Below, piece after piece: positions 17,021-27,790 of a stretch of 64,000 nucleotides of DNA; position 1 is the stretch's first letter; each line of letters starts with the position of its first letter. The notes under the pieces were generated by a model. That model did not search any database. It was not told where the DNA came from and saw only the letters and a list, made by a program, of their open reading frames with translations. Origin of the DNA: Bacillus methanolicus PB1 (GTDB lineage: Bacteria; Bacillota; Bacilli; Bacillales; Cytobacillaceae). The stretch lies in assembly GCF_000262755.1 (NCBI RefSeq), contig NZ_AFEU01000001.1, positions 124,001 through 188,000 on the forward strand, read 5' to 3'. The position numbers and the translations under genes are program-made.

Positions 17021-17974
17021 TTATCGATTCGTTTCATCAAGTACAAGGTCGTTGCTTCGAATTGTCATCAATTCATGGCGGTCATATTGGTTTTGCATTA
17101 AAAGTCTCATTGCTTGGGACCGGATTGATTTTTCAATCACATTTCGAATATATCTTCCATTTGAAAAACTTGGAGGGTTAAGAACAGATTTTACCCAAAT
17201 CAGATGATCTTTCATCTTTTTTTCTGCTTCATGGCTTAACGTATATTCTCTTTCTTTTAACATCCTGTTTCCAATCTCCATTAATTGATCTATTGAATAA
17301 TCAGGAAAATCGATGACAAGCGGGAATCTAGAGTGAAGTCCCGGATTTAGTCTAAGAAATGCTTCCATTTCCCTCGAATACCCTGCCAAAATTAAAATAA
17401 ATTCGTGCTGTTTGTCTTCCATATGTTTTACTAATGTGTCTATCGCTTCTTTTCCAAAGTCCTTCTCCCCGCCACGGCCTAATGAGTAAGCTTCATCAAT
17501 AAAGAGAATTCCGCCAAGTGCTTTTTTAATTAAGTCTCTTGTTTTTTGAGCAGTATGGCCGATATATTCCCCAACAAGGTCGGCTCTTTCCGCTTCGATT
17601 AAATGGCCTTTTGATAACACATTCATTTTTTGAAAAAGTTTCCCGATTATTCTGGCAACCGTTGTTTTTCCTGTGCCGGGGTTGCCTTTAAACATCATAT
17701 GAAGAACTTGCTTCTCCGTTTTAAGCCCCATTTCTTCCCGTTTTTTATTTACATAAATCCATGCATAAATTTCTTTTATCGTTCTTTTCATTTCTTCCAT
17801 TCCAACAAGCGTGCCTAATTCTTCTTCAATTTCCTTTAAAGCGGCATGTTCAGCTGGAATTGCTTTTGGAACAACTTGCGTATCGGGCAGCTCTTTCGTG
17901 AGAACTTTTCGCTTTTGGGAGCTTAGAACAATGTTGATTTGTCCATTATTTTTCATTCGTATCGGTTGATCCAA
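17021..17974 (-). CDS. spoVK: Stage V sporulation AAA ATPase SpoVK
   Basis: SpoVK is a mother-cell AAA protein needed for spore maturation (stage V). The roughly 317-residue product has the CbxX/CfqX-type AAA core: Walker A GNPGTGKTT, Walker B GILFIDEAYSLGRGG, and arginine finger region near LNPGLHSRFP. The frame is open to 18031, but a TTG at 17974 (MDQPIRMKNNGQIN) aligns with the N-terminus of B. subtilis SpoVK and has TGGGGTG seven bases upstream. Between miaA/hfq and hflX as in B. subtilis. A sporulation sigma factor would be expected to drive it; I could not assign a convincing promoter. Confidence 0.93.
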   Translation of the reverse strand: MDQPIRMKNNGQINIVLSSQKRKVLTKELPDTQVVPKAIPAEHAALKEIEEELGTLVGMEEMKRTIKEIYAWIYVNKKREEMGLKTEKQVLHMMFKGNPGTGKTTVARIIGKLFQKMNVLSKGHLIEAERADLVGEYIGHTAQKTRDLIKKALGGILFIDEAYSLGRGGEKDFGKEAIDTLVKHMEDKQHEFILILAGYSREMEAFLRLNPGLHSRFPLVIDFPDYSIDQLMEIGNRMLKEREYTLSHEAEKKMKDHLIWVKSVLNPPSFSNGRYIRNVIEKSIRSQAMRLLMQNQYDRHELMTIRSNDLVLDETNR

Positions 17975-18045
17975 AGCTTTCACCCCACATTCTAGAAAAC
18001 AGTATACGCTGGAAACTAATATTTGTGACAAATGCCTAGTGTTTA

Positions 18046-18108
18046 ACGAGGGTCTGGCCCGCGATGCGTTAATGCGGTGAAGCGGTGAGGGTCTGGCCCC
18101 CGGGAGTA
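18046..18108. repeat. Short GGGTCTGGCCC repeat pair upstream of spoVK
   Basis: GAGGGTCTGGCCC occurs twice in direct orientation about 43 bases apart, around a GCGGTGAAGCGGTGAG stretch. Each is a variant of the window-wide GGGTCAGACCC palindrome with A-to-G changes; the neighbouring sequence has higher GC than the surroundings. Confidence 0.6.
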
Positions 18109-18221
18109 TGTCGTAATTTGCGGTTTCCCAAGAAATAATACCTTTTCTTATATGTATTCACTATATTTTGGATTCATTAAAAAAAGATTTGGATGAACCT
18201 TTCATAGAAACCAGTAATTAA

Positions 18222-18248
18222 AAAAGCCCGCTTTTAAAAGCGGACTTG
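18222..18248 (-). terminator. Terminator after hfq
   Basis: On the minus strand AAGTCCGCTTTTAAAAGCGGGCTTTTTT forms a compact hairpin with a T-run, 9 bases after the hfq stop. Confidence 0.9.
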
Positions 18249-18256
18249 ATTTAGTA

Positions 18257-18499
18257 TTAGGATTGTGACTGCTGGCCTTCCAAATCAATTTGCACATAGC
18301 GCTGCGGTGAAAACGTTGAAATCGCATGCTTATATACAAGCTGTTGTTTCCCTTCAGATTCAATAAGAACCGTAAAGTTATCAAAGCCTTTTATTTGTCC
18401 TCTTATTTGGAAACCGTTTATTAAGAATACTGTAATGTTTGTTCCGTCTTTACGGCATTGATTTAAGTACTGGTCTTGAATATTAATGGATTGTTTCAT
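18257..18499 (-). CDS. hfq: RNA chaperone Hfq
   Basis: The 80-residue Sm-like protein has an N-terminal helix ([14 protein letters not shown]), Sm1 ([19 protein letters not shown]) and Sm2 (YKHAISTF) motifs, so a hexameric ring is expected. Hfq binds A/U-rich RNA; in Bacillus its loss has mild effects. The C-terminal tail is short (QSQS). GAGGAGGATCC precedes the ATG. It lies 29 bases downstream of miaA, the same pair as in most Firmicutes and many Proteobacteria. Confidence 0.98.
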   Translation of the reverse strand: MKQSINIQDQYLNQCRKDGTNITVFLINGFQIRGQIKGFDNFTVLIESEGKQQLVYKHAISTFSPQRYVQIDLEGQQSQS

Positions 18500-18528
18500 T
18501 GTGGATCCTCCTCTAATATCTCTAATTA

Positions 18529-19491
18529 TTATGTATTCGATTTTATTTCTAGCTTTCCTTCAATATAATCGGAAATTTCCTCAATTTTTTTTGCCAGCAT
18601 TGTGGAATCGTCCACATTTGTTATATCAAACCATTCTACATTCATTTTATTTCGAAACCATGTTAATTGCCTTTTCGCATAACGACGTGAATTTTGTTTT
18701 AAATTTTCTACAGCTTCTTCCAAACTGATTCGCCCATCAAAGTAATCAAATAATTCCTTGTAGCCTATTGCCTGAATAGACTGGCAATCCCTTAGTCCTG
18801 CACGGTAGAAGCGTTCTGCTTCTTGCACCAGCCCTTCAGCAATCATTTTGTCTACACGCTTATTGATCCTGTCGTACAGCCGGTCTCTTTCCATCGTAAG
18901 GCCTACAATTGCCGTTTGATATAATGTTTTAGGATCTTGCTTTGTTTGAAATTCAGTCATCGTTTTCCCGGTACAGTAATAAATTTCAAGTGCCCGGATA
19001 ACCCTGCGGATATTATTTGGATGGATTTTTTTCGCACTAACAGGGTCTATTTTCTTTAATTCATGAAAGAGTGCATCTTTTCCTTTCATAACTGCTTTTT
19101 GTTCAAGTTTTTTTCGAAATTCATCATTTGACGGCGCATCAGAAAATTGATAATCATAGATAACTGATTGAATATATAATCCCGTGCCTCCGACAATGAT
19201 AGGAAGTGCTCTCCGGGATGATATTTCTGAGATTTTCTCTCTGACAAGCTCCTGAAACTCCGCAACAGAAAATGATTCATCCGGATTTTTTATATCAATT
19301 AAATAATGGGGTATTCCTTCCATTTCTTCTTTTTTGATTTTCGCTGTCCCTATGTCCATCCCCCTGTAAATTTGCATAGAATCGCCGCTGATAATTTCCC
19401 CATTAAGCCGTTTTGCAAGTTCAATGCTCAATTTTGTTTTCCCGACAGCTGTAGGACCAATCAATACGGCAAGTTTTTCTTTCTTGCTCAA
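18529..19491 (-). CDS. miaA: tRNA dimethylallyltransferase MiaA
   Basis: MiaA adds an isopentenyl group to A37 of tRNAs reading UNN codons; MiaB, encoded at 28224-29768, then thiomethylates it. The protein of about 320 residues has the P-loop [23 protein letters not shown], and the [12 protein letters not shown] and [13 protein letters not shown] tRNA-binding motifs. The frame opens at GTG 19500, but TTG 19491 has CGGAG eight bases upstream and gives a family-like N-terminus ([17 protein letters not shown]). It is followed by hfq with a 29-base gap. Confidence 0.97.
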   Translation of the reverse strand: MSKKEKLAVLIGPTAVGKTKLSIELAKRLNGEIISGDSMQIYRGMDIGTAKIKKEEMEGIPHYLIDIKNPDESFSVAEFQELVREKISEISSRRALPIIVGGTGLYIQSVIYDYQFSDAPSNDEFRKKLEQKAVMKGKDALFHELKKIDPVSAKKIHPNNIRRVIRALEIYYCTGKTMTEFQTKQDPKTLYQTAIVGLTMERDRLYDRINKRVDKMIAEGLVQEAERFYRAGLRDCQSIQAIGYKELFDYFDGRISLEEAVENLKQNSRRYAKRQLTWFRNKMNVEWFDITNVDDSTMLAKKIEEISDYIEGKLEIKSNT

Positions 19492-19765
19492 CCTTTTCAC
19501 TCCGTCATTTCAAGCCATTTGATTACTTCTATTCTAACGTACATAGTTCGTTAAGGCAATTAAACATCAAATCAGTATATACAGCCGGATTGTTTTCTAT
19601 ACACCTGCCATCTTAACAATTAATTTTTTACATCATTGAAAATAATTTCTTCAAACATTACATTTCGATAACGATTTGTTAACATTTCTGCTTCTGCCCC
19701 CAAAATCATGATAATTTATATAGAATATTATATTGGTTATTAAATATAGGAATTGGGTGAATACG

Positions 19766-20776
19766 ATGATTTCAACATCTGAACTTGGAATTGACTTAGG
19801 TACAGCAAATATATTAGTTTATAGTAAAAATAAAGGAATTGCTTTAAATGAGCCTTCTGTTGTAGCCATTGATAGAGAAACGAATAATGTACTAGCGGTA
19901 GGGAAAGAAGCAAAAGAAATGATCGGGAAAACCCCCGGAAAAATTGTCGCAATCCGCCCGTTAAAAGACGGTGTAATTGCTGATTTTGATGTTACAACGG
20001 ACCTGCTGAAACATATCATGAGAAAAGCTTCGAAAAAATTAGGCTTTCAAATTCGCAAGCCGAATGTGGTCGTTTGTACACCCTCAGGTTCAACGAGTGT
20101 TGAACGGAGAGCCATTCAGGACGCTGTCCGCAATGCAGGTGCAAAAAAAGTTTATTTAATTGAAGAACCAGTGGCAGCTGCGATCGGGGCAGGCCTGCCT
20201 GTCGATGAACCGGTAGCCAATGTTATCGTTGATATAGGAGGCGGAACGACTGAAGTCGCCATTATTTCATTTGGAGGCGTAGTCGCTTGCCATTCCATCC
20301 GAATCGCCGGTGACCGGATGGATGATGATTTAATGCAATACGTGCGCAAAGAATATAGTGTGTTAATCGGTGAAAGAACAGCAGAGAGAGTTAAAATGGA
20401 AATCGGCTACGCCCTCATAGATCATGAAGAAATAAAAATGGACATTCGAGGTCGTGACTTGGTGACGGGCCTTCCTAAAACAATTACTTTGTCATCCTAT
20501 GAAGTTAGAGATGCAATAAGGGAATCTTTCCTCCATATTTTGGAAGCTATTCGCGCAACTCTTGAAGATTGCCCTGCTGAATTGAGCGGCGATATCGTCG
20601 ACCGGGGCGTCATTTTAACCGGAGGCGGTGCCTTGATGAACGGGATGCAAGATTGGCTGAGCAAGGAAATTGTTGTTCCTGTTCATTTGGCTCCAAATCC
20701 TTTAGAATCAGTAGCGATTGGAACAGGAAAAGCATTAAAATACATTCACAAACTTCAAACAGTAGCTGTAAAATAG
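19766..20776 (+). CDS. mreBH: Actin-like rod-shape protein MreBH
   Basis: The 336-residue actin homologue has phosphate 1 [13 protein letters not shown], connect 1 [10 protein letters not shown], phosphate 2 [16 protein letters not shown], and adenosine motif [14 protein letters not shown]. Residue-by-residue memory of B. subtilis places it with MreBH rather than MreB or Mbl, for example [13 protein letters not shown] and [16 protein letters not shown]. MreBH guides cell-wall hydrolase LytE in the elongasome. ATG 19766 follows TTGGGTGAA; an alternative TTG lies upstream at 19733. The gene is a lone plus-strand unit convergent with mutL, unlike mreB next to mreCD. Confidence 0.92.
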   Translation: MISTSELGIDLGTANILVYSKNKGIALNEPSVVAIDRETNNVLAVGKEAKEMIGKTPGKIVAIRPLKDGVIADFDVTTDLLKHIMRKASKKLGFQIRKPNVVVCTPSGSTSVERRAIQDAVRNAGAKKVYLIEEPVAAAIGAGLPVDEPVANVIVDIGGGTTEVAIISFGGVVACHSIRIAGDRMDDDLMQYVRKEYSVLIGERTAERVKMEIGYALIDHEEIKMDIRGRDLVTGLPKTITLSSYEVRDAIRESFLHILEAIRATLEDCPAELSGDIVDRGVILTGGGALMNGMQDWLSKEIVVPVHLAPNPLESVAIGTGKALKYIHKLQTVAVK

Positions 20777-20786
20777 AAGGAATAAG

Positions 20787-20946
20787 GAGAGGCTGAAGGT
20801 CTGACTGAGGCTGTCTTAAAAGCCAAAGGGTCAGACCCCATAGTTCAATATATAGGACATATTGTAGGATAAATATGCTATATATTGATAAGTGCACATG
20901 GGGTCAGTCCCTTGTGAGACAGTCTCGTCTTACTCTCAGCCTCTTA
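20787..20946. repeat. Long nested palindromic element between mreBH and mutL
   Basis: The outermost GAGAGGCTGA pairs with TCAGCCTCT, then GAGGCTGTCT with AGACAGTCTC, then AAGGGTCAGACCCCAT with ATGGGGTCAGTCCCTT, then AATATATAG with CTATATATT around a ~20-base loop. The inner ~110 bases are nearly identical to the copy at 37660-37778. Lying between convergent genes, it probably also ends transcription from both sides. Confidence 0.85.
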
Positions 20947-20950
20947 GTTT

Positions 20951-22822
20951 TTACATCACACGCTTAAACATTTTTTCCATTTCATACGTTGAGAAATGTA
21001 CGATGATTGGCCGGCCGTGCGGACATGTAAATGGATCGCTTGTCTGTCTGAGGGAATCAAGCAACACTTGGATTTCTTCATTTCGCAAATACTGATTCGC
21101 TTTAATTGATCCCTTGCAGCTCATCATTATGGCTGCTTCTTCTCTTAGCTTTTTAATATCAACTTTTCTCATCTGCAGCAGCTGCTCGATCATATCCTCA
21201 ATGATTTCTTTCTCTCCCCCTTTCGGAAACCACTGTGGATGAGTACGGACGATAAAACTGTTATGGCCGAAAGGCTCCAAAAATACTCCTACTTTTTGCA
21301 GATCTTCTAAATACTCATTGATTTTTAAATAATCGTCGGTAGAATACTCTAAAGTCAATGGTACAAGCAAGTCTTGAAGTTCTTTTTCAACCTGGCCGAC
21401 TTTTTCCTTAAAGTATTCATACTTTATTCGTTCCTGGGCCGCGTGCTGATCAACAATATAAAGCCCTTTCTCATTTTGCGCTAAAATATACGTTCCGTGC
21501 ATTTGCCCGATTGGATATAAAGGCGGAATGCGAGGCGTTTTCTCTCGTGTTTCTTCATCATCAGAAATAGTCTCATCATACAGCGTTTCTTGCAAGTCTT
21601 CTAGTTCAATGCCTTGCTCATTTTGATCCGCAGCAGTCATTGAATTTTCTTTTTGTTGGGTTGATATGCCTTCATACGGCTCATTTACAGCAGGAATAAA
21701 TGAAAAAGGTTCTCGTAATTCTTGTTCCTTTTGTACAGGATCTTTTTTCCATTCAGGAAGATGATCAAGCTCCAAATACGTTTGCGAAAATTTAGGCCGC
21801 TCTTTTTTTGCTTGTTGAATACCAGAAGGAATTAATTCCTTCGTTTTAAAAGCTTGTTTTATTCCGTTGGCAACTAATTCATTTAATTCGTGTTCCTTGC
21901 TTAGCCTTACCTCCATTTTTGCCGGATGGACATTTGCATCGACAAGCATAGGATCCATTTGAATATTTAATAGAACAATAGGGTAACGGCTGATCGGAAG
22001 CAGCGTATGATACCCTTCCTGAATTGCCTTTACAAGCGGATAATTTTTGATATACCTTCCATTAATCAGTGTCGTTATATAGTTTCGCGACGCTCTTGTC
22101 ACTTCAGGTAATGAAATATATCCGGTGACTTGGAAATCAAGCGATTCAAATGAAATCGGAATCATCTTTTTTACTATATTTATCCCGTATATGGCTGCAA
22201 GCACTTGGCGCATGTCCCCGTTACCGGCAGTATGCAATAGCTTACGGCCATTATGGACAAGCCGAAATGAAATATTCGGGTTCCCAAGTGCGAGGCGGTT
22301 CATTACATCTGTAATATTTCCAAGTTCCGTATGGATAGTTTTCAGATATTTGAGCCGTGCCGGTGTATTAAAAAATAAATCCGTTACCGTAATATCAGTT
22401 CCCTTCCGGCTCGGTGATTTCTCAATCGATTGCACATTTCCTCCTTTGAGAACAATTTTCGTTCCTGCATCGTTCCCTGTCGATGTCCTAAGTTCAAGCC
22501 GGGAAACAGATGCTATACTCGGCAATGCTTCTCCGCGGAAACCAAGTGTACGGATTCGAAACAGATCATTTTCATCTTTAATTTTGCTCGTCGCATGACG
22601 TTGGAAAGCAAGCGGAACATCTTCTTCTTCAATACCTTCTCCATTATCTATCACTCTGATTTTCGCCATTCCTGCTTCTTCGACTTCAACTTCGATAATC
22701 GTACTGCCGGCATCAATCGCATTTTCCACCAGTTCTTTTACAACGGAAGCAGGCCGTTCAACCACTTCTCCTGCTGCAATTTTATTTGACAGTAAATCAT
22801 CAAGCTGAATTATTTTTCCCAT
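20951..22822 (-). CDS. mutL: DNA mismatch repair endonuclease MutL
   Basis: MutL links mismatch recognition by MutS to strand incision. The 623-residue protein has the N-terminal GHKL ATPase ([39 protein letters not shown]) and a C-terminal dimerisation/endonuclease region with [22 protein letters not shown] and [11 protein letters not shown], so it is the nicking type found in bacteria without MutH. ATG 22822 is used because AGGAGGTGAG lies seven bases upstream. It is 98 bases after mutS, same order as B. subtilis. The linker between domains is acidic and poorly conserved. Confidence 0.98.
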   Translation of the reverse strand: MGKIIQLDDLLSNKIAAGEVVERPASVVKELVENAIDAGSTIIEVEVEEAGMAKIRVIDNGEGIEEEDVPLAFQRHATSKIKDENDLFRIRTLGFRGEALPSIASVSRLELRTSTGNDAGTKIVLKGGNVQSIEKSPSRKGTDITVTDLFFNTPARLKYLKTIHTELGNITDVMNRLALGNPNISFRLVHNGRKLLHTAGNGDMRQVLAAIYGINIVKKMIPISFESLDFQVTGYISLPEVTRASRNYITTLINGRYIKNYPLVKAIQEGYHTLLPISRYPIVLLNIQMDPMLVDANVHPAKMEVRLSKEHELNELVANGIKQAFKTKELIPSGIQQAKKERPKFSQTYLELDHLPEWKKDPVQKEQELREPFSFIPAVNEPYEGISTQQKENSMTAADQNEQGIELEDLQETLYDETISDDEETREKTPRIPPLYPIGQMHGTYILAQNEKGLYIVDQHAAQERIKYEYFKEKVGQVEKELQDLLVPLTLEYSTDDYLKINEYLEDLQKVGVFLEPFGHNSFIVRTHPQWFPKGGEKEIIEDMIEQLLQMRKVDIKKLREEAAIMMSCKGSIKANQYLRNEEIQVLLDSLRQTSDPFTCPHGRPIIVHFSTYEMEKMFKRVM

Positions 22823-22920
22823 GATTCTCACCTCCTGCTGACATGTACATCATCGCCCGAAATATTCCCGCCTATTAGAGTGAGAGATCGGGCGCTTGAA
22901 CAAAACCTTCTAATTCAATA

Positions 22921-25533
22921 TTACCCTCTTATTTTTTTTTGCAAATCATAAAGAGTATTTAATGCTTCGAGCGGAGTCATGTCCAAAATATTTAGGTTTT
23001 TTAAACGATCAAGTACATTCTTCTCTTTTGAACTGAATTTGTCATGTTTCTTTTTCACAGGTTCATCGAAAAAAGATAATTGTGTTTCTTCAATAATAGC
23101 ATTTATATTGTTTTCAGTTTGCCGATCATCGTTTTTGGCGGCTGTCTCGGAATCTTCTTTTTTCTCAAAGGTCTGAAGAATTTCATTTGCCCGATTGATC
23201 AGTTCTTCCGGCAGTTCGGCAAGCTGCGCAACATGAATTCCATAACTTTTGTCAGCTGCGCCTTCTTTAATCTTATGCAAAAAAACAACTTTCCCATTTT
23301 GCTCAACGGCACTTACATGTACATTTTTCACCTTCGGCAATTCTTCTTCAAGCACCGTTAATTCGTGATAATGAGTAGAGAATAACGTTTTAGCGCCAAT
23401 TCTGTTATGAATGTATTCAATAATCGCCTGAGCTAATGCCATTCCATCATACGTGGACGTTCCCCGGCCGATCTCATCGAATAAAATCAGGCTGTCTTGA
23501 GTGGCATTTGTGATAGCATTCTTTGCTTCGAGCATTTCAACCATAAATGTACTTTGACCGGAAATTAAATCATCAGCCGCGCCTATCCTTGTAAATACTT
23601 GATCAAAGATCGGCAGGACTGCTTCTGATGCAGGCACAAAGCAGCCAATTTGCGCTAAAATTGCAGTTAGGGCGATTTGCCTCATGTACGTGCTCTTACC
23701 TGACATGTTCGGGCCGGTAATGAGCAAAATTTCTCTTTCTGCATCCATATAACAATCATTCGGCACATATTCTTGTGCGTTCATGACTTTTTCAACAACC
23801 GGATGCCGGCCTTCTTTAATGACGATCCGGCGTTCGTCGGAAAAGGAAGGTCTTGTAAAATGGCGTTCTTCACTTACCGTCGCGAAGCACTGAAGTACAT
23901 CAAGTTCACTCACAGTTTTAGCAAGCGCCTGAAGCCTCGGAATATATACTTTTACATATTCACGCAATTCGACAAATAATTGATATTCTAATTCAACGCT
24001 TTTTTCCTCAGCCTCTAAAATTAAAGCTTCTTTTTCTTTTAATTCAGGAGTAATAAACCTTTCGGCATTTGCTAATGTTTGTTTCCGCTCATACTGTCCG
24101 TCTTTTAAAAGATGAAGATTCGCTTTTGTTACTTCAATGTAATAGCCGAATACACGATTATAGCCGATCTTTAAAGATTTGATGCCGGTTTTTTCCCGTT
24201 CCTGACTCTCAAGCATCGCAATCCATGTCTTTCCGTTCCTCATGGCATCCCGGTATTTGTCAAGCTCTTCATTATATCCGTCTTGAATGAAATTTCCTTC
24301 TCTTATCGAAACGGGCGGATTTTCGACAAGTGCCCGTTCCAATAAATCAGTTACTTCCTCACATGGATCAAGTCGGCCTGCAAAATTTTTTGCCTCTTTA
24401 TTTTGCAGCCCGGTAACAATCTCTTTTAGGTGCGGCACCTGAAGCAAGGAACGCTTCAGCTGAATTAAATCTCTTGCATTTACATTGCCGAAGGCGACTC
24501 TTCCGACGAGCCGCTCAAGATCATACACTTCTTTTAATTTTTCCCTTAGATCTTGGCGTTCGAAGTAATGGTTCATTAACGTTTCTACAAACGAAAGTCT
24601 TTTTTCAATCGAATCCTGATTGATTAACGGCCTGTCAATCCATTGTTTTAATAGCCGGCCTCCCATAGCGGTTTTTGTTTCATCGAGCAGCCATAAAAGC
24701 GATCCCTTTTTCCCTTTGGAACGAATCGTTTCTGTTAACTCGAGGTTCCTTTTTGAAAAATAATCGATTTTCATATATTGATGCACTTGATAAGCAGAAA
24801 CAGGCTGCAGATGATCAAGGCTGCGTTTTTGTGTCCGATAAAGATAATTTATTAACCTTGCAAATGTTTCGCGGAGCTTTTCGTTGTTTATTTCTTCAAA
24901 CAAATGCTTATATGATGATTGAACATTCGTATCATCTTCAAGAGAAATGGTAAGTACCGATCTTTCCCTCATTTTTCTTTGAAGTTCTGCATCAAAGTTG
25001 CTTGAAACCACGACCTCTTTTGCCCCTGACACCGAAAGTTCATTTAAGACTTCTTCGAACCCTCCGGTTAATAATGTCACTCTGTTTTCCCCGGTGGAAA
25101 GGTCATTATAAGCAAAACCGTATGTAAAGTCATCAAAAGCGGTAATTGAAGCGATATAGTTGTTTTCTTTTTCATTCAGGCCTTTGCCTTCCATCATTGT
25201 TCCGGGCGTAATTAGCTGAACGACTTCGCGCTTTACGACTCCCTTTGCTTGTTTCGGATCTTCCGTTTGCTCGCAAATGGCTACCTTATATCCTTTTTCT
25301 ATCAATTGTTCAATATAGCTCGCTGCAGAATGATAAGGAACACCGCACATTGGAATCCGCTCATCACCGCCGCCGTCTCTGCTCGTTAAAGTGATTTCCA
25401 GTTCTTGAGACGCTTTAATCGCATCATCAAAAAACATTTCGTAAAAGTCTCCTAAACGAAAAAATAAAAAGGCATCTTGGTAGTCTGCCTTGATTAGCAA
25501 GTATTGTTGTATCATCGGAGTATAAGTTGCCAT
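22921..25533 (-). CDS. mutS: DNA mismatch recognition protein MutS
   Basis: The 870-residue MutS has mismatch-binding [15 protein letters not shown] (the conserved FxE motif near the N-terminus), connector and lever domains, and a C-terminal ATPase with Walker [10 protein letters not shown], Walker [16 protein letters not shown] and THYHEL. A QLSFFDE motif about 820 residues in fits the beta-clamp binding pattern. ATG 25533 gives [12 protein letters not shown], as in B. subtilis; GGGGGAT lies just upstream. Upstream is the 21-bp tandem array and a VOC gene; downstream is mutL. Complete and in frame. Confidence 0.98.
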   Translation of the reverse strand: MATYTPMIQQYLLIKADYQDAFLFFRLGDFYEMFFDDAIKASQELEITLTSRDGGGDERIPMCGVPYHSAASYIEQLIEKGYKVAICEQTEDPKQAKGVVKREVVQLITPGTMMEGKGLNEKENNYIASITAFDDFTYGFAYNDLSTGENRVTLLTGGFEEVLNELSVSGAKEVVVSSNFDAELQRKMRERSVLTISLEDDTNVQSSYKHLFEEINNEKLRETFARLINYLYRTQKRSLDHLQPVSAYQVHQYMKIDYFSKRNLELTETIRSKGKKGSLLWLLDETKTAMGGRLLKQWIDRPLINQDSIEKRLSFVETLMNHYFERQDLREKLKEVYDLERLVGRVAFGNVNARDLIQLKRSLLQVPHLKEIVTGLQNKEAKNFAGRLDPCEEVTDLLERALVENPPVSIREGNFIQDGYNEELDKYRDAMRNGKTWIAMLESQEREKTGIKSLKIGYNRVFGYYIEVTKANLHLLKDGQYERKQTLANAERFITPELKEKEALILEAEEKSVELEYQLFVELREYVKVYIPRLQALAKTVSELDVLQCFATVSEERHFTRPSFSDERRIVIKEGRHPVVEKVMNAQEYVPNDCYMDAEREILLITGPNMSGKSTYMRQIALTAILAQIGCFVPASEAVLPIFDQVFTRIGAADDLISGQSTFMVEMLEAKNAITNATQDSLILFDEIGRGTSTYDGMALAQAIIEYIHNRIGAKTLFSTHYHELTVLEEELPKVKNVHVSAVEQNGKVVFLHKIKEGAADKSYGIHVAQLAELPEELINRANEILQTFEKKEDSETAAKNDDRQTENNINAIIEETQLSFFDEPVKKKHDKFSSKEKNVLDRLKNLNILDMTPLEALNTLYDLQKKIRG

Positions 25534-25631
25534 AATATCCCCCAATATTCTAGTCTATCAATACGTTTTTTCATCAATCAATTATAGCATAAAGCAAAAA
25601 ATACTTCAGGGGACGGGTTCAAATCGTAATT

Positions 25632-25750
25632 TTGTAAAAAAACGAAATAATCTTGGAAAAAAACAAGATATTTTTGGAAGAATACATGATAATTTTGTAA
25701 AAAATCAAGATATTCTTGGAAAAACACATGATAATTTTGGAAAACCTTAA
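25632..25750. repeat. Tandem array of 21-bp AT-rich units upstream of mutS
   Basis: Five complete units start at 25632, 25653, 25674, 25695 and 25716, with a partial sixth at 25737. Each begins TTGGAAAAA or TTGTAAAAA and ends ATGATAATT or AAGATATT(C/T); A-runs and ATTTT runs alternate about every 10-11 bases. Exact 21-base spacing is kept despite substitutions. No coding potential is apparent. The stretch lies between mutS and the VOC gene, upstream of mutS. Confidence 0.85.
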
Positions 25751-25830
25751 ATGCTGCCTGTCGTGTACTTACAAACTTTCAAAAAAAACTAGGATACATA
25801 ACCTCCCATTTTTTCCCTATAATTCTTATC

Positions 25831-26883
25831 CTATATACCTGCAGTGTTCATTAAAACGATCCTCCAGCCGTCAGGGTCCTCAAATGTCACCCCTCCTCTT
25901 CCCCAATACGGATTTTCCGGCTCTACTTCTTGATGGCCCATCGCTTTTATTCGTTCTGCAATTTTGTCCCGCTCAAATCGATTTGGAATGTAGAAAACGA
26001 GCAAATGCTCTTTTGTAGGAGTTGGCAAAACTGTATGGGTTTCATGCTGTGTAAACTCAAGGTGATAAGGATAATCCGGCAAGCCGAGCATAATGCCGTT
26101 ATATCCTTCATGATTGCGAAATTCTCCAATCTTTTTAAGCCCTACCCCTTTTTCATAAAACTCTGCAAGCTTATCAAGTTGATTTGTTGGCCGTGCAATC
26201 CGGAATTGAACGGCTGGGACTGTGTTATTCCATTCTTTTTTTACGAATACCTCATAAGGATATTCTACATGTTTAAAACGGGCTTCCTGTTCTCCGGAAA
26301 CAACAAGCTTAATTGGATGAATTTCAGCACCTTTTTCGGTTGGGTACCAATGTCTGCCTTCTTCAACGATCACAATAACACCATCTGAATCCCCAAAGAA
26401 TGAAATGTTTTCCGAATCTTCATTTTGCACGTCATGTAGATAAGCTGATAAATACTCTTGCATCTTTTTTACATTTTTGACCGGCCATCCGATTTCTCCA
26501 ATATCATGCCAGCCTTTTTCATTCTTATTTTCTCCCCATGAAAATTTTCTTTCTATCATTTCTAAAATATTTCCGTCCGGGTCGACAAAGTAACACTGTT
26601 TCCCGCCCCAAAACAAACCGTGTTCACCTTTTTCATGATCAAGAAGCAAGCCGTTTTCCGCTAATAGCTTATAGATATACTCATAGTATTGGCTCCCTGT
26701 TCGAAAGCAAACATGGTAGGAAGGCATGGACAAGCTTTTTTCAAAAAATAATTTTGTTGTTCCTGCCATTACGGCAAAATGCCCGTCCCCTTCCACTATT
26801 AACTCCATTCCAAGCATTTCAGTGTAAAATTTCTTCATTTTTTCTAAGTGAAAGCATTTTAATTGAACTTGATAGATTTTCAA
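25831..26883 (-). CDS. Multi-module VOC (glyoxalase/dioxygenase) superfamily protein
   Basis: The 350-residue protein joins at least two vicinal oxygen chelate modules. Residues 1-113 form one (YQVQLKCFHLEKMKKFYTEM to FVDPDGNILEMIER). Residues 122-200 look like a second half-module with GVIVIVEEGRHWYP. Residues about 222-350 form a third very like stand-alone YycE of B. subtilis (FRIARPTNQLDKLAEFYE to FEDPDGWRIVLMNTAGI). Metal-binding His/Glu candidates are present (H and E near the ends of modules) but no substrate can be assigned. Gene lies between cotE and mutS, where B. subtilis has none that I recall; probably a lineage-specific insertion. Confidence 0.8.
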   Translation of the reverse strand: MKIYQVQLKCFHLEKMKKFYTEMLGMELIVEGDGHFAVMAGTTKLFFEKSLSMPSYHVCFRTGSQYYEYIYKLLAENGLLLDHEKGEHGLFWGGKQCYFVDPDGNILEMIERKFSWGENKNEKGWHDIGEIGWPVKNVKKMQEYLSAYLHDVQNEDSENISFFGDSDGVIVIVEEGRHWYPTEKGAEIHPIKLVVSGEQEARFKHVEYPYEVFVKKEWNNTVPAVQFRIARPTNQLDKLAEFYEKGVGLKKIGEFRNHEGYNGIMLGLPDYPYHLEFTQHETHTVLPTPTKEHLLVFYIPNRFERDKIAERIKAMGHQEVEPENPYWGRGGVTFEDPDGWRIVLMNTAGI

Positions 26884-27012
26884 CTTTAACCTCTCCTTTC
26901 CGATAAGTTAATTTTATAATAGATTCATTTCATCTGTTCGGTCAAAAGTAAAGACGCTTGTCCGATTTTCGTTAAAAGAAAAACTAGGAAGCATAACCTC
27001 CCTAGCTTATTC

Positions 27013-27561
27013 CTACTCTTCTTCATTACCAACTAGGAAATCAGGATTTAACTCTTCGAATACTTCATCGTCAACATCTAATTCCCAGTCTTCGTCATCA
27101 TCGCTTTTGACCTTATCGGGGTGAACTTCGACACATACTTTTGTTTCGCCGATCACCTCACAAAGAAACTCTCTTTCCGCATTGACAATGATTTTGTTGC
27201 CGTTTGGTGAAATTACCACTTCAATGCAATTTGGCTGCTGAAGAACGCGGGCGAATACATCTTGATCATCCAAACAGTCAGGATCGCGGTATTTTAGTTT
27301 CATTACATCCGTATATTTGACACGTTCAGTAGCAACGTCAGTTTTTGTATTATCAAGATAAGAGTACCAAACGTTAATGTCATACGAGCCGCTTACTTCT
27401 ACTGTATTCCCGACCTTCTTCGCATCGTACTTATGGTTAATAATCCAACCGCCCAAAATACTGGATGGTTGGTGAGCCGGGCTGATCGTATGATTGGACT
27501 GAGTAAATTTTCGTCCTTTCGCAACGACCGCTTTTGTGATTATCTCTCTAAATTCTCCCAT
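27013..27561 (-). CDS. cotE: Outer spore coat morphogenetic protein CotE
   Basis: CotE is made in the mother cell and positions the outer coat proteins. The 182-residue product begins [19 protein letters not shown] and has [26 protein letters not shown] and [17 protein letters not shown], all close to B. subtilis CotE, and the acidic C-terminus ([18 protein letters not shown]) required for coat assembly. ATG 27561 is the family start; GGAGG lies ten bases upstream. It follows ricA by about 230 bases. A candidate SigK promoter is at 27595-27622. Confidence 0.96.
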   Translation of the reverse strand: MGEFREIITKAVVAKGRKFTQSNHTISPAHQPSSILGGWIINHKYDAKKVGNTVEVSGSYDINVWYSYLDNTKTDVATERVKYTDVMKLKYRDPDCLDDQDVFARVLQQPNCIEVVISPNGNKIIVNAEREFLCEVIGETKVCVEVHPDKVKSDDDEDWELDVDDEVFEELNPDFLVGNEEE

Positions 27562-27594
27562 TGCGAGCGAACCCTCCTCATTCATTTTCACTTC

Positions 27595-27622
27595 ATCGTA
27601 TGCGGGTCATTAGACTAGTGTG
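27595..27622 (-). promoter_or_regulatory. cotE: Candidate sigma-K promoter of cotE
   Basis: On the minus strand CACA (-35 pattern mACm, 27622-27619) is 16 bases from CATACGATG (27602-27594 region), close to the SigK -10 CATANNNTA with TG for TA. B. subtilis cotE is known to be read by both SigE and SigK. The pattern is short and could be chance. Confidence 0.35.
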
Positions 27623-27754
27623 ATTATAATTTTTCAATAGAATCAAGTTATCTAACTAAGTGCGATGTACTTCATTCTATGCATTTACCCAGTGACTTGT
27701 GATTTTGCAAAAATGCATGAGGAAGGGTTGCCGTCCAAATATAAAAAGCATAAA

Positions 27755-27787
27755 AAAAGAGCCGCCCTACCTGAGCAGGCTCTTTAC
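27755..27787 (-). terminator. Terminator after ricA
   Basis: On the minus strand AAAGAGCCTGCTC... pairs with GGCTCTTT around a loop and TTTTTTT follows. Confidence 0.85.
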
Positions 27788-27790
27788 ATA

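Noticed and set aside
25632-25750. CRISPR-like array upstream of mutS
   Set aside because: Units are contiguous 21-mers without spacers and there are no cas genes in the window; a plain tandem array.
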